From: Gammaproteobacteria bacterium
GTDB lineage: Bacteria > Pseudomonadota > Gammaproteobacteria > Burkholderiales > Burkholderiaceae_C
Length of the DNA: 64,000 nucleotides
Assembly (NCBI GenBank): GCA_018828125.1
Contig: JAHJWB010000017.1
Location: forward strand, 186,001 to 250,000
Direction: 5' to 3'
The notes beneath the pieces are model-generated. The model was not told the DNA's origin, searched no databases, and saw only the letters and a program-made list of their open reading frames with translations. Below are positions 7,985 through 19,473 of the stretch, piece by piece; position 1 is the first letter of the stretch, and each line of letters opens with the position of its first letter. The position numbers and the translations under genes were made by a program.

Positions 7985-9238
7985 ATGGCTGAAATCAAAA
8001 ACTATTCCCTCAACTTCGGGCCGCAGCACCCTGCAGCGCACGGCGTGTTGCGCCTGGTGTTGGAGCTCGACGGCGAAGTCGTCCAGCGCGCTGATCCGCA
8101 CATCGGCTTGCTGCACCGCGCTACCGAAAAGCTGGCTGAGCACAAGACCTACATCCAGTCGCTGCCGTACATGGATCGCCTGGACTATGTGTCCATGATG
8201 TGCAACGAGCACGCCTACTGCCTGGCCATTGAGAAACTGATGGGGCTGGAAGTGCCGGTCCGTGCCCAGTACATACGCGTGATGTTTTCCGAGATCACCC
8301 GTTTGTTGAACCACTTGATGTGGCTCGGTTCGCACGGCAACGATTGCGGCAGCTCCACCATCCTGATTTACACTTTTCGCGAACGTGAAGATTTGTTCGA
8401 CATGTACGAGGCCGTCTCTGGCGCGCGCATGCATGCGGCTTACTTCCGTCCGGGTGGCGTGTACCGTGATCTGCCGGATTCGATGCCGCAGTACAAGGTC
8501 AGCAAGATCAAGAACGCGAAGGCCATCGAGGCGTTGAACAAGAACCGCCAGGGTTCCATGCTCGACTTTATCGATGACTTCACGCAACGATTCCCGGCCT
8601 GTGTCGATGAGTACGAGACACTGCTGACCGATAACCGCATCTGGAAGCAACGCACGGTCGGCATCGGTGTGGTGCCACCGGAGCGTGCGCTCAACTTGGG
8701 CATGACCGGCCCCATGCTGCGCGGCTCCGGCATCGCCTGGGACCTGCGCAAGGCGCAGCCGTACGATGTCTATGACCGCATGGACTTCGACGTGCCAGTG
8801 GGCAAGACTGGTGACTGCTACGACCGTTATCTGGTGCGCGTGCATGAAATGCGTGAGTCGAACCGCATCATCAAGCAATGCGTGGACTGGCTGCGGGCCA
8901 ACCCGGGCCCGGTGATCACCGACAACCACAAGGTCGCCGCCCCCGATCGTGAATCCATGAAATCAAACATGGAAGAGCTGATCCACCATTTCAAGCTGTT
9001 CACCGAAGGCTTCCATGTGCCCGAAGGCGAGGCCTATGCCGCCGTTGAACATCCCAAGGGAGAGTTCGGCATCTACTTGGTCAGCGACGGGGCCAACAAG
9101 CCCTATCGTTTGAAGATCCGTGCCCCCGGCTTTGCGCATCTGGCCGCCCTCGACGAGATGGCCCGCGGCCATATGATCGCCGACGCCGTGGCCATCATCG
9201 GCACCATGGATATCGTGTTCGGGGAGATCGACCGATGA
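7985..9238 (+). CDS. nuoD: NADH-quinone oxidoreductase subunit D
   Basis: A 417-residue 49-kDa-type subunit that forms the quinone-binding cavity with NuoB. It shows the family motifs [19 protein letters not shown] at the N terminus, [14 protein letters not shown], and [13 protein letters not shown] near the C terminus. It is descended from the large subunit of [NiFe] hydrogenases but lacks the metal-binding cysteines. Its last 4 bases (ATGA) overlap the nuoE start, which indicates translational coupling. Confidence 0.98.
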   Translation: MAEIKNYSLNFGPQHPAAHGVLRLVLELDGEVVQRADPHIGLLHRATEKLAEHKTYIQSLPYMDRLDYVSMMCNEHAYCLAIEKLMGLEVPVRAQYIRVMFSEITRLLNHLMWLGSHGNDCGSSTILIYTFREREDLFDMYEAVSGARMHAAYFRPGGVYRDLPDSMPQYKVSKIKNAKAIEALNKNRQGSMLDFIDDFTQRFPACVDEYETLLTDNRIWKQRTVGIGVVPPERALNLGMTGPMLRGSGIAWDLRKAQPYDVYDRMDFDVPVGKTGDCYDRYLVRVHEMRESNRIIKQCVDWLRANPGPVITDNHKVAAPDRESMKSNMEELIHHFKLFTEGFHVPEGEAYAAVEHPKGEFGIYLVSDGANKPYRLKIRAPGFAHLAALDEMARGHMIADAVAIIGTMDIVFGEIDR

Positions 9239-9737
9239 GCAGCAGTAGCAAAATCACCGATGCCACGCTAGCGCGCTTCGCCCGCGAAGTGGCCAAATAC
9301 CCTCCCGAGCAGGCGCAGTCCGCCGTGATGGCCTGTTTGGCTATCGTGCAGCAGGAGCAGGGTTTTGTCAGCGTCGAGAGTGAGGCTGTGATTGCGGACT
9401 ACCTGGGTATGGCGCAGATCGCGGTGCACGAAGTCACTACGTTCTACAACATGTACAACCAGCAGCCGACGGGCAAGTACAAGCTCAACGTCTGCACCAA
9501 CCTCCCGTGCCAGTTGCGTGATGGCCAGAAGGCGCTGCATCACCTTGAGAAGAAATTGGGTGTGACCATGGGCGAGACCACGCCCGACGGCCTGTTCACC
9601 CTGCAGCAGTGCGAGTGCCTGGGCGCCTGCGCCGATGCACCCGTGATGCTGGTCAACGACCGCACCATGTGCAGTTTCATGGACAACGACAAGCTCGACC
9701 AGCTCGTGGACGGCCTCAGGGCTGCAGAGGGGCAAGC

Positions 9738-9741
<4 letters not shown>
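9235..9741 (+). CDS. nuoE: NADH-quinone oxidoreductase subunit E
   Basis: A 168-residue 24-kDa-type subunit with a thioredoxin-like fold that binds the [2Fe-2S] cluster N1a. The cysteine ligands are in VCTNLPC and CECLGAC. The helical N-terminal part contains [12 protein letters not shown], a family hallmark. With NuoF and NuoG it makes the NADH dehydrogenase module. The start overlaps nuoD by 4 bases and its stop overlaps the nuoF start by 4 bases. Confidence 0.97.
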
Positions 9742-11093
<1,352 letters not shown>

Positions 11094-11108
11094 TCGCGAG
11101 AAACGCAT

Positions 11109-13244
11109 ATGGTTGAAATTGAACTTGACGGGCAGAAGGTAGAAGTCGCCGAAGGCTGCATGGTGATGCACGCCGCTGAAAAGGCGGGCACCTACATTCC
11201 CCACTTTTGTTACCACAAGAAGCTTTCCATTGCGGCCAACTGCCGCATGTGTCTGGTGGATGTGGAAAAGGCGCCGAAGCCCATGCCCGCCTGCGCCACG
11301 CCGGTGACACAGGGCATGATTGTGCGCACCAAGAGCGACAAGGCCATCAAGGCCCAGCAGTCGGTCATGGAATTTCTGTTGATCAATCACCCGCTGGACT
11401 GCCCCATCTGCGACCAAGGCGGCGAGTGCCAGCTGCAGGATTTGGCCGTCGGCTATGGCGGTTCCTCCTCACGTTACGAGGAAGAAAAGCGGGTAGTGCC
11501 TGTCAAGGATGTGGGCCCGCTGATCTCCATGCAGGAGATGAGCCGCTGCATTCATTGCACCCGCTGCGTGCGCTTCGGTCAGGAAGTGGCTGGCGTGATG
11601 GAACTGGGCATGATTCATCGCGGAGAGCACTCCGAGATCACCACCGTGGTGGGCGACACGATCGACTCTGAGCTGTCGGGAAACATGATCGACATCTGCC
11701 CTGTGGGCGCGCTCACCAGCAAGCCGTTCCGTTACAGCGCCCGTACCTGGGAACTGTCGCGTCGCCGTTCGGTCAGCCCGCACGACTCCACTGGTGCCAA
11801 CCTCATCGTGCAGGTCAAGAACCACAAGGTCATGCGCGTGGTGCCGTTCGAGAATGAAGCTGTCAACGAATGCTGGATCGCCGACCGCGACCGCTTCTCG
11901 TATGAGTCGTTGAACAGCGATGAACGTCTGACCCAGCCCATGCTCAAGCAGGGCGGTGTCTGGAAGACGGTCGACTGGCAGACGGCGCTCGAATACGTGG
12001 CCAACGGTTTGAAGAGCATCAAGGCCGACCACGGTGCCAACAGCATTGGCGCCTTGGTCAGCCCGCACAGTACGCTGGAAGAGCTTTACCTGGCCTCCGC
12101 TTTTGTGCGGGGTCTGGGCAGCGACAGTATTGATTACCGTCTGCGCAACGCAGAATTCGCGGCGCCGGAAGGCGTTCGCTGGCTTGGTACATCCATTGCA
12201 TCGTTGTCTACGTTGCAGCGTGTGCTGGTGGTTGGATCGAACCTGCGCAAAGACCATCCGCTGTTCGCACTGCGTGTACGCCATGCCGTTCGCCATGGTG
12301 GCCAAGTCAGTGTGGTCGACTCTTCCGTTGGCGATTGGGCCATGCCTGTCAAGCACCAATTGGTGCAAGACGCAAACCTGTGGGTGCAGTCTTTGGGCGC
12401 GATCGCTTCGGCCATTGCCCAGGAAAAGAACGTTGCAGCCCCTGAGGGCGCAGCCGACGCTTCAGAGGCCAGTTTGGCCATCGCTCGCTCGATGCTGGGT
12501 GGGGATCGCAAGGCCGTGCTGCTTGGCAATGCGGCTGCGCACCATGGTCGGGCCTCGGAACTGCTGGCGTTGGCCAACTGGATTGGCGAGCAGACGGGTG
12601 CCACTGTCGGCTATCTCACCGAAGCGGCCAATACCGTGGGTGCCCAGTTCGTTGGTGCCCATCCTGTGGGAAGCGGTTTTGACGCGGGTCAGATGTTGTC
12701 CGGCGCCCTGAAAGCCGTCTTGCTGCTCAACACCGAGCCCGCGTTTGATGCGGCCAACGGGGTGCAGGCCAGTGCAGCCATCGCTAAGGCCCAGATGGTC
12801 GTCACGATGAGTCCGTTCAAAGCCAACATGGACATCAGCGATGTGTTGTTGCCCATCGCGCCTTTCACTGAAACCTCGGGCAGCTTCGTCAATGCCGAAG
12901 GGCGCTTGCAAAGCTTCCATGCCGTAGTTCGCCCGCTGGGCGATACACGTCCCGCCTGGAAGGTGCTGCGGGTCCTGGCCAACGTGCTGGGTGTGCCAGG
13001 TTTTGACTTCGAGACTTCGCAGGACGTGCTGGCCCGTGCGACCAACGCCCCCGCAGGCACAGTGACAATGCTGCCGGCTGAACAACTGTCCAATGCTGTA
13101 GGCCATGTGCCGCAGGGTGGGGCTGATGTGGCTGAGCCAGCCGTCGCCTCCATCTATCAGTTGGATGGCTTGGTGCGCCGCGCTACCTCATTGCAGTTGA
13201 CCGCCGATGCCCGTATGGCTGCTGGTGAAGGAGTGGCAGCATGA
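11109..13244 (+). CDS. nuoG: NADH-quinone oxidoreductase subunit G
   Basis: A 711-residue 75-kDa-type subunit that carries the chain of Fe-S clusters in the hydrophilic arm. The N-terminal [2Fe-2S] ferredoxin domain has [15 protein letters not shown]. Next come the His/Cys region [16 protein letters not shown] and the [4Fe-4S] region [14 protein letters not shown] ... CPVGAL. The rest is a degenerate molybdopterin oxidoreductase-like domain without a cofactor role. A 4-base overlap (ATGA) links it to nuoH. Confidence 0.97.
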   Translation: MVEIELDGQKVEVAEGCMVMHAAEKAGTYIPHFCYHKKLSIAANCRMCLVDVEKAPKPMPACATPVTQGMIVRTKSDKAIKAQQSVMEFLLINHPLDCPICDQGGECQLQDLAVGYGGSSSRYEEEKRVVPVKDVGPLISMQEMSRCIHCTRCVRFGQEVAGVMELGMIHRGEHSEITTVVGDTIDSELSGNMIDICPVGALTSKPFRYSARTWELSRRRSVSPHDSTGANLIVQVKNHKVMRVVPFENEAVNECWIADRDRFSYESLNSDERLTQPMLKQGGVWKTVDWQTALEYVANGLKSIKADHGANSIGALVSPHSTLEELYLASAFVRGLGSDSIDYRLRNAEFAAPEGVRWLGTSIASLSTLQRVLVVGSNLRKDHPLFALRVRHAVRHGGQVSVVDSSVGDWAMPVKHQLVQDANLWVQSLGAIASAIAQEKNVAAPEGAADASEASLAIARSMLGGDRKAVLLGNAAAHHGRASELLALANWIGEQTGATVGYLTEAANTVGAQFVGAHPVGSGFDAGQMLSGALKAVLLLNTEPAFDAANGVQASAAIAKAQMVVTMSPFKANMDISDVLLPIAPFTETSGSFVNAEGRLQSFHAVVRPLGDTRPAWKVLRVLANVLGVPGFDFETSQDVLARATNAPAGTVTMLPAEQLSNAVGHVPQGGADVAEPAVASIYQLDGLVRRATSLQLTADARMAAGEGVAA

Positions 13245-14323
13245 TTGACGCGCTGTACAACGGCGGACTTCATCTCCTGCCGTTCGGATGGTGGATGGGT
13301 ATCACTTGGCCCGTGTTGTGGATCTTGATCAAGATCGTTTGTATCCTCGCACCGTTGATGGGTGCGGTGGCTTACCTCACGCTGTGGGAGCGCAAGTTGC
13401 TGGGCTTTATGCAAGTGCGCCATGGTCCCAATCGCGTGGGCCCATTCGGTCTGCTGCAGCCGATTGCTGACGCGCTGAAGCTGCTCACCAAGGAAATCAT
13501 CCAGCCCACCGCTGCAAGCAAGGGGCTCTTTGTGCTCGGGCCAGTGATGGCCATCATGCCTGCGCTGGCTGCCTGGGTGGTTATTCCTTTCGGTCCCGAT
13601 GTAGCCTTGGCCAACGTCAATGCAGGGTTGCTGCTGGTGATGGCCATTACCTCGATTGAGGTCTATGGCGTGATCATCGCGGGTTGGGCATCGAACTCCA
13701 AATATGCGTTTCTGGGTGCCTTGCGTGCGTCCGCCCAGATGGTGAGCTACGAAATTGCAATGGGCTTCTGTCTGCTCATCGTGATCATGGTGTCCGGTAG
13801 CATGAACCTGACCGAAATCGTGATGGGACAGAGCCGTGGTATGGCGGCCGACAAGGGGTTGACGTTCCTGTCTTGGAACTGGCTCCCGCTGTTGCCGGTT
13901 TTCCTGGTCTACCTGATTTCGGGCGTTGCAGAGACGAACCGCCATCCGTTTGATGTGGTGGAAGGTGAGGCCGAGATCGTGGCGGGTCACATGGTGGAGT
14001 ATTCCGGCATGGGCTTCGCGATCTTCTTCCTGGCTGAGTACGCCAGCATGTGGCTCGTGTCGATCCTGGCCGCACTGATGTTCCTGGGGGGGTGGTTGTC
14101 GCCCATCGATAGTGCCTTGTTCAACTGGGTTCCCGGTTGGATCTGGTTGGGTCTCAAGACCTTTGTCGTTGTGTCCATGTTCATCTGGATTCGCGCGACC
14201 TTCCCGCGCTTCCGTTATGACCAGATCATGCGTCTGGGCTGGAAGATCTTCATTCCGGTCACGCTGGTGTGCCTGGTGGTTGTGGGCGGGTGGTTGCTCT
14301 CGCCTTGGAATATCTGGAAATAA
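13241..14323 (+). CDS. nuoH: NADH-quinone oxidoreductase subunit H
   Basis: A 360-residue inner-membrane subunit of about eight helices that joins the peripheral arm to the membrane arm and lines the quinone tunnel. The diagnostic loop is [19 protein letters not shown], and the segment [18 protein letters not shown] follows the first helices. It overlaps nuoG by 4 bases and is followed after 12 bases by nuoI. Confidence 0.98.
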   Translation: MIDALYNGGLHLLPFGWWMGITWPVLWILIKIVCILAPLMGAVAYLTLWERKLLGFMQVRHGPNRVGPFGLLQPIADALKLLTKEIIQPTAASKGLFVLGPVMAIMPALAAWVVIPFGPDVALANVNAGLLLVMAITSIEVYGVIIAGWASNSKYAFLGALRASAQMVSYEIAMGFCLLIVIMVSGSMNLTEIVMGQSRGMAADKGLTFLSWNWLPLLPVFLVYLISGVAETNRHPFDVVEGEAEIVAGHMVEYSGMGFAIFFLAEYASMWLVSILAALMFLGGWLSPIDSALFNWVPGWIWLGLKTFVVVSMFIWIRATFPRFRYDQIMRLGWKIFIPVTLVCLVVVGGWLLSPWNIWK

Positions 14324-14335
14324 GCGGGGACACCT

Positions 14336-14848
14336 ATGACTGCTGTTGCTGCTGCTGCACCTTTTTCGTTCAAGGACTTCTTCAAGAGCTTCATGCTTGT
14401 GGAACTTCTCAAGGGCATGGCCCTGACGGGCCGCTATGCGTTTCGCCGCAAGGTGACCGTGCAGTTTCCTGAAGAGAAGACGCCCTTGTCGCCGCGTTTC
14501 CGTGGCTTGCATGCCCTGCGCCGTTATGACAACGGCGAAGAGCGTTGTATTGCCTGCAAGCTGTGCGAAGCCGTGTGCCCCGCCATGGCCATCACGATCG
14601 AGTCCGATGTGCGTGACGATGGCTCGCGCCGCACCACGCGCTACGACATCGACCTGACCAAGTGCATCTTTTGCGGCTTCTGTGAAGAAAGCTGCCCTGT
14701 GGATTCGATTGTCGAGACGCATATCTTCGAATACCACGGTGAAAAGCGCGGTGACCTGTACTTCACGAAAGACATGTTGCTGGCTGTCGGTGACCGGTAC
14801 GAAGGCGAGATTGCTGCGGCCAAGGCGGCAGACGCCAAGTACCGCTGA
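14336..14848 (+). CDS. nuoI: NADH-quinone oxidoreductase subunit I
   Basis: A 170-residue 8Fe ferredoxin-like subunit binding clusters N6a and N6b. Two CxxCxxCxxxCP motifs are intact: [12 protein letters not shown] and [12 protein letters not shown]. An amphipathic N-terminal helix anchors it to the membrane subunits. The ATG at 14336 follows nuoH by 12 bases. The coding sequence begins with a run of GCT codons (Ala-rich start). Confidence 0.98.
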   Translation: MTAVAAAAPFSFKDFFKSFMLVELLKGMALTGRYAFRRKVTVQFPEEKTPLSPRFRGLHALRRYDNGEERCIACKLCEAVCPAMAITIESDVRDDGSRRTTRYDIDLTKCIFCGFCEESCPVDSIVETHIFEYHGEKRGDLYFTKDMLLAVGDRYEGEIAAAKAADAKYR

Positions 14849-14897
14849 GCGGTAGCGAGCCCTTCCTTCCGCCAGACTTTCTATAAAGACCCGATTC

Positions 14898-15566
14898 ATG
14901 GACGCCAAGACTGGTTTCTTCTACGTTTTCTCGGTTGTGCTGCTCTTTGCGGCCTTCCGGGTGATCACTGCGCGCAACCCTGTGCATGCAGTGCTGTACC
15001 TCATCCTTGCGTTTGCGCAGGCTGCAGCGATTTGGCTGCTGCTCAAAGCAGAGTTCTTGGCCATCGCTCTGGTACTGGTGTATCTGGGCGCGGTGATGGT
15101 GCTGTTCCTGTTTGTGGTGATGATGCTGGATATCCACATCGACACCGTCCGTAAGGGGTTCTGGAAACACTTTCCACTCGCTGCGACGGTGGGCGCGCTC
15201 ATCGCGCTGGAGATGGCTGCCGTGCTGATGGGTGGTTTCCGGGGTATGGATGAGCCCAAGGCTGCCGCCGCTGTGGTGAATGCGGCGGGCCAGGTGGTCC
15301 AGTATTCCAACACCAAGGCGCTGGGCATCTTGCTCTACACCGAGTACTTGTACCCGGTCGAAATCGCTGCGGTGATCCTGCTGGTTGCCATGATTGCCGC
15401 TATTGCATTGACGCTGCGCCAGCGCAAGGACAGCAAAGCGATCAATCCCTCCGCGCAGGTTCGGGTGCGCGCCCGTGACCGCCTGGAGGTGGTGAAGGTT
15501 GCAGTGACCCAAAAGCCTGCCCCAGAAGTGCTGGTGGAGACTGCTGCTGAGGAGAAAAAAGCATGA
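14898..15566 (+). CDS. nuoJ: NADH-quinone oxidoreductase subunit J
   Basis: A 222-residue membrane subunit with five predicted helices; the third contains the conserved segment [17 protein letters not shown] (Tyr and Gly on the pi-bulge helix). The C-terminal 40 residues are hydrophilic and Val/Ala/Lys-rich. The last 4 bases overlap nuoK. The 49-base gap before it is one of the larger ones within the operon. Confidence 0.97.
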   Translation: MDAKTGFFYVFSVVLLFAAFRVITARNPVHAVLYLILAFAQAAAIWLLLKAEFLAIALVLVYLGAVMVLFLFVVMMLDIHIDTVRKGFWKHFPLAATVGALIALEMAAVLMGGFRGMDEPKAAAAVVNAAGQVVQYSNTKALGILLYTEYLYPVEIAAVILLVAMIAAIALTLRQRKDSKAINPSAQVRVRARDRLEVVKVAVTQKPAPEVLVETAAEEKKA

Positions 15567-15871
15567 CGCTGACTTTGGGCCACTTTCTTTCCCTCGGCGC
15601 GATGCTGTTCGCGCTGGCGGTGATCGGGATCTTCCTGAACCGCAAGAACCTGATTGTGCTGCTGATGGCCATCGAACTGATGCTGCTGGCCGTCAACATG
15701 AACTTCGTGGCGTTCTCCTATTACCTGGGCGATATGCATGGGCAGGTATTCGTGTTCTTTATCCTGACCGTCGCTGCTGCCGAGTCGGCCATTGGCCTGG
15801 CCATCCTGGTGCTCTTGTTCCGCAACAAGTCCAGCATCAACGCGGAAGACCTCAACACCCTCAAGGGTTGA
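15563..15871 (+). CDS. nuoK: NADH-quinone oxidoreductase subunit K
   Basis: A 102-residue, three-helix membrane subunit. The second helix holds the proton-path Glu in [17 protein letters not shown], and the third contains the second conserved Glu ([15 protein letters not shown]). The length matches the usual 100-105. It overlaps nuoJ by 4 bases, so the two are translationally coupled. Confidence 0.98.
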   Translation: MTLTLGHFLSLGAMLFALAVIGIFLNRKNLIVLLMAIELMLLAVNMNFVAFSYYLGDMHGQVFVFFILTVAAAESAIGLAILVLLFRNKSSINAEDLNTLKG

Positions 15872-15902
15872 TGAGCTATCCGTATTCCCAAGGTTCTCAA
15901 GA

Positions 15903-17960
15903 ATGAGTCAAACCCTCTCTGCTTCAACGCTTCTGGCCGTGCCGCTGGCGCCGCTTGTGGGCGCATTGCTGGCCGGCATCTTCGGCACGACCTTCGGTGG
16001 CAACTGGATCGGCCGTCGCCTCAGCCACACCCTGACGATCCTGGGTGTGCTGGTCGCTTTCATTCTCTCGGCGATGACGCTCAAAAGCGTTGCAGTCGAT
16101 GGCGCTCGCTTCAATGAAACGCTGTACACCTGGATGGTCGTAGGCGGCCTGAAAATGGAAGTAGGCTTTCTGGTGGACAGCCTGACCGCCATGATGATGG
16201 TGGTCGTGACCTTTGTGTCGTTGATGGTGCACATCTACACCATCGGCTACATGGAAGAAGACGAAGGCTACAACCGCTTCTTTGCCTACATCTCGTTGTT
16301 CACGTTCTCCATGCTCATGCTGGTGATGAGCAACAACCTGCTGCAACTGTTCTTCGGCTGGGAAGCTGTGGGTCTGGTGTCGTACTTGTTGATCGGGTTC
16401 TGGTTCAACAAGCCGACGGCCATTTTCGCCAACATGAAGGCGTTTCTGGTCAATCGTGTGGGTGACTTCGGCTTCATTCTGGGAATCGGCCTGATCGTTG
16501 CCTACGCTGGCACGTTGAACTATGGCGAAGTGTTTGCAAAGTCTGGCGAACTCGGTGGCATGTCGTTTCCCGGCACCGACTGGATGTTGATCACGGTGAT
16601 CTGCATCTGCCTGTTCATCGGCGCCATGGGCAAATCAGCCCAATTTCCCCTGCATGTCTGGCTGCCCGATTCGATGGAAGGCCCCACGCCCATCTCCGCG
16701 CTGATTCACGCGGCTACCATGGTCACGGCGGGTATCTTCATGGTGGCGCGCATGTCGCCCCTGTTCGAACTGTCTGACACGGCGCTCAATTTCATTCTGG
16801 TGATTGGCGCTATTACGGCGCTGTTCATGGGCTTTCTGGGCATCATCCAGAACGACATCAAGCGTGTTGTTGCCTATTCCACCCTGTCCCAACTGGGCTA
16901 CATGACCGTCGCCCTGGGTGCATCGGCCTACTCAGTGGCTGTTTTCCATCTGATGACCCATGCTTTCTTCAAAGCGCTGCTGTTCCTCGGTGCAGGCTCC
17001 GTCATCATGGGCATGCATCACAACCAGGACATCCGCTGGATGGGCGGCGTGCGCAAGTACATGCCTATCACCTGGATCACCTCGTTGCTCGGGTCCTTGG
17101 CGCTGATCGGTACGCCGTTGTTCTCGGGCTTCTATTCCAAGGACAGCATCATCGAGGCGGTGCATTTCAGTCAACTTCCAGCGGCGGGTTTCGCGCACTT
17201 TGCGGTGCTCGCGGGTGTGTTCATCACGGCGTTCTATTCGTTCCGCATGTACTTCCTGGTGTTCCATGGCAAGGAGCGCTTCGATCAGAACCCCGAAGCA
17301 CACCATGGTGGGCACCACGACGACCATCACGGCCATGATGACCACCACGGGCACGATGCCAAACCGCACGAATCCCCGTGGGTGGTGACAGTGCCGCTGG
17401 TGCTTTTGGCCATCCCCTCGGTGGTGGTGGGCTTCATGTTCATCCAGCCCATGCTGTTTGGAGACTTCTTCAAGGACGTGATCTTTGTGGACGCGGCCAA
17501 ACACCCCGCGATGGCCAGGCTGGCTGAAATCTTCCATGGCCCGGTCGGCATGGCGGTGCACGGCTTGCAGACGGCTCCGTTCTGGCTGGCATTGGCCGGT
17601 GTCGCAGCGTCGTACTACATGTACATGGTCAATCCCGCACTGCCCGCAGGCATCAAGGCGCGTGCCATGCCGCTGTTCACCTTGTTGGAAAACAAGTACT
17701 ACCTCGACTGGATCAACGAAAACATTCTGGCCCGCGGCGCGCGTGCCTTGGGTGTCGGCCTGTGGAAGGTCGGCGACCAAACCGTCATTGACGGTGGTCT
17801 GGTGAATGGTTCCTGGAAAGTGGTACGTGGCGTGTCAAGCGTGGTTCGCTGGTTCCAGTCCGGGTTCATCTTCCACTATGCACTTGTCATGATCCTGGGC
17901 GTGTTCGCACTGATGACCTGGTTTGTCTGGGGCGACGTCATCTTGCAGCTCATCAAATAA
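15903..17960 (+). CDS. nuoL: NADH-quinone oxidoreductase subunit L
   Basis: A 685-residue antiporter-like proton pump at the distal end of complex I, with the long C-terminal lateral helix of the family. Key segments are MEGPTPISALIHAATMVTAG (proton-channel Lys/His region) and LLQLFFGWEAVGLVSYLLIG. The start is the ATG at 15903 (MSQTLSAS); the frame is open further upstream, but that part overlaps nuoK. An unusual feature is a loop at about 463-485 with at least eleven histidines and several aspartates. Confidence 0.97.
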   Translation: MSQTLSASTLLAVPLAPLVGALLAGIFGTTFGGNWIGRRLSHTLTILGVLVAFILSAMTLKSVAVDGARFNETLYTWMVVGGLKMEVGFLVDSLTAMMMVVVTFVSLMVHIYTIGYMEEDEGYNRFFAYISLFTFSMLMLVMSNNLLQLFFGWEAVGLVSYLLIGFWFNKPTAIFANMKAFLVNRVGDFGFILGIGLIVAYAGTLNYGEVFAKSGELGGMSFPGTDWMLITVICICLFIGAMGKSAQFPLHVWLPDSMEGPTPISALIHAATMVTAGIFMVARMSPLFELSDTALNFILVIGAITALFMGFLGIIQNDIKRVVAYSTLSQLGYMTVALGASAYSVAVFHLMTHAFFKALLFLGAGSVIMGMHHNQDIRWMGGVRKYMPITWITSLLGSLALIGTPLFSGFYSKDSIIEAVHFSQLPAAGFAHFAVLAGVFITAFYSFRMYFLVFHGKERFDQNPEAHHGGHHDDHHGHDDHHGHDAKPHESPWVVTVPLVLLAIPSVVVGFMFIQPMLFGDFFKDVIFVDAAKHPAMARLAEIFHGPVGMAVHGLQTAPFWLALAGVAASYYMYMVNPALPAGIKARAMPLFTLLENKYYLDWINENILARGARALGVGLWKVGDQTVIDGGLVNGSWKVVRGVSSVVRWFQSGFIFHYALVMILGVFALMTWFVWGDVILQLIK

Positions 17961-17973
17961 GGAAAACAAAAAA

Positions 17974-19449
17974 ATGGGTCTGTTGAGTCTTGCAATCTGG
18001 ATACCGATTGCCTTCGGTGTGCTGCTGCTTGCCATTGGGCGGGATGAGCATGCCCGTGCGGTGCGGTGGCTGGCATTGGTGGGGGCGCTGATCGGTTTTC
18101 TGGTCACATTGCCGTTGTATGACGGTTTCCAGATCGGAACCGCAGCCATGCAGTTCGTCGAGAAGGCGGCCTGGATCGAACGTTTCAATGTCTACTACCA
18201 CTTGGGTGTGGACGGTATCTCGTTCTGGTTTGTCCCCCTCACGGCCTTCATCACGGTGATCGTCGTGATCGCCTCCTGGGAGTCGGTCACCGAACGCGTC
18301 AACCAGTACATGGGCGCTTTCCTGATTCTTTCCGGCTTGATGATCGGCGTGTTCTCGGCGCTCGACGGCATCCTGTTCTACGTGTTCTTTGAAGCCACGT
18401 TGATCCCGATGTACCTGATCATCGGCATCTGGGGTGGCCCCAACAAGATCTATGCGGCGTTCAAGTTCTTCCTGTACACGCTGCTCGGTTCGCTGCTGAT
18501 GCTGATCGCATTGATCTTCCTGTACAACCAGTCCGGCGGCAGCTTCGACATCGCCACCTGGCACCAGTTGCCCCTGAGCTCCACGGCCCAGACGATGCTG
18601 TTCTTCGCCTTCTTTGCCGCGTTTGCGGTGAAGGTTCCGATGTTCCCGTTCCACACGTGGTTGCCCGATGTGCACGTGGAGGCGCCCACCGGCGGCTCTG
18701 CGGTGCTTGCGGCCATCATGCTCAAGCTCGGTGCCTACGGCTTCTTGCGCTTTTCGATGCCTATTGCCCCGGACGCCTCGCGCGAATGGGCTTGGCTGAT
18801 GATCACCCTGTCGCTGGTCGCTGTGATTTACGTGGGCCTGGTGGCCATGGTCCAGAAGGACATGAAGAAGCTGGTGGCGTACTCGTCCGTGGCCCACATG
18901 GGCTTCGTGACCCTGGGCTTCTTCATCTTCAATGACCTGGGTGTCTCCGGTGGCTTGGTGCAGATGATTGCCCACGGCTTCGTCTCGGGCGCCATGTTCC
19001 TGTCCATCGGCGTGTTGTACGACCGCGTGCATTCCCGAGAGATCGCTGCCTACGGTGGCGTGGTCAACACCATGCCCAACTTCACGGCCTTTGCGCTGTT
19101 GTTTGCCATGGCCAACTGTGGCCTGCCGGGCACCGCTGGATTCGTTGGCGAGTGGATGGTGATTCTGGGCGCGGTCAAAGCCAACTTCTGGATTGGTCTG
19201 GCATCGGCCACAGCGCTGATTTTTGGCGCGGCTTACACCTTGTGGATGTTCAAGCGCGTGTACCTGGGCCCTGTGGCCAACGACCATGTTCGGGACCTCA
19301 AAGACATCAACAGCCGCGAGTTCCTTGTGATGTCGCTGCTGGCGATTGCCGTGCTGGGCATGGGCCTGTACCCACGCCCCTTCACGGACGTGATGGACAC
19401 CTCGGTCGCGGAACTGCTCAAGCATGTCGCACTGACGAAGCTGAACTGA
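17974..19449 (+). CDS. nuoM: NADH-quinone oxidoreductase subunit M
   Basis: A 491-residue antiporter-like membrane subunit. It contains FFEATLIPMYLIIGIWGG (key Glu of helix 5) and FPFHTWLPDVHVEAPTGGS. The start at 17974 follows AAGGAAAAC and gives MGLLSLAIW, the usual N terminus. The end of the gene carries a short 9-base direct duplication (CTGAACTGA at 19441 and 19454). Confidence 0.98.
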   Translation: MGLLSLAIWIPIAFGVLLLAIGRDEHARAVRWLALVGALIGFLVTLPLYDGFQIGTAAMQFVEKAAWIERFNVYYHLGVDGISFWFVPLTAFITVIVVIASWESVTERVNQYMGAFLILSGLMIGVFSALDGILFYVFFEATLIPMYLIIGIWGGPNKIYAAFKFFLYTLLGSLLMLIALIFLYNQSGGSFDIATWHQLPLSSTAQTMLFFAFFAAFAVKVPMFPFHTWLPDVHVEAPTGGSAVLAAIMLKLGAYGFLRFSMPIAPDASREWAWLMITLSLVAVIYVGLVAMVQKDMKKLVAYSSVAHMGFVTLGFFIFNDLGVSGGLVQMIAHGFVSGAMFLSIGVLYDRVHSREIAAYGGVVNTMPNFTAFALLFAMANCGLPGTAGFVGEWMVILGAVKANFWIGLASATALIFGAAYTLWMFKRVYLGPVANDHVRDLKDINSREFLVMSLLAIAVLGMGLYPRPFTDVMDTSVAELLKHVALTKLN

Positions 19450-19473
19450 CCAGACTGAACTGAGAGATTCGAG

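Noticed and set aside
13157-14908. A 583-residue minus-strand frame opposite nuoH and nuoI
   Set aside because: Antisense shadow; low-complexity composition and no gene signals.
17953-19425. A 490-residue minus-strand frame opposite nuoM
   Set aside because: Antisense shadow of a conserved membrane subunit.
19441-19462. CTGAACTGA duplicated at the end of nuoM
   Set aside because: A 9-base direct repeat this short may be chance or a local slip, with no evident role.
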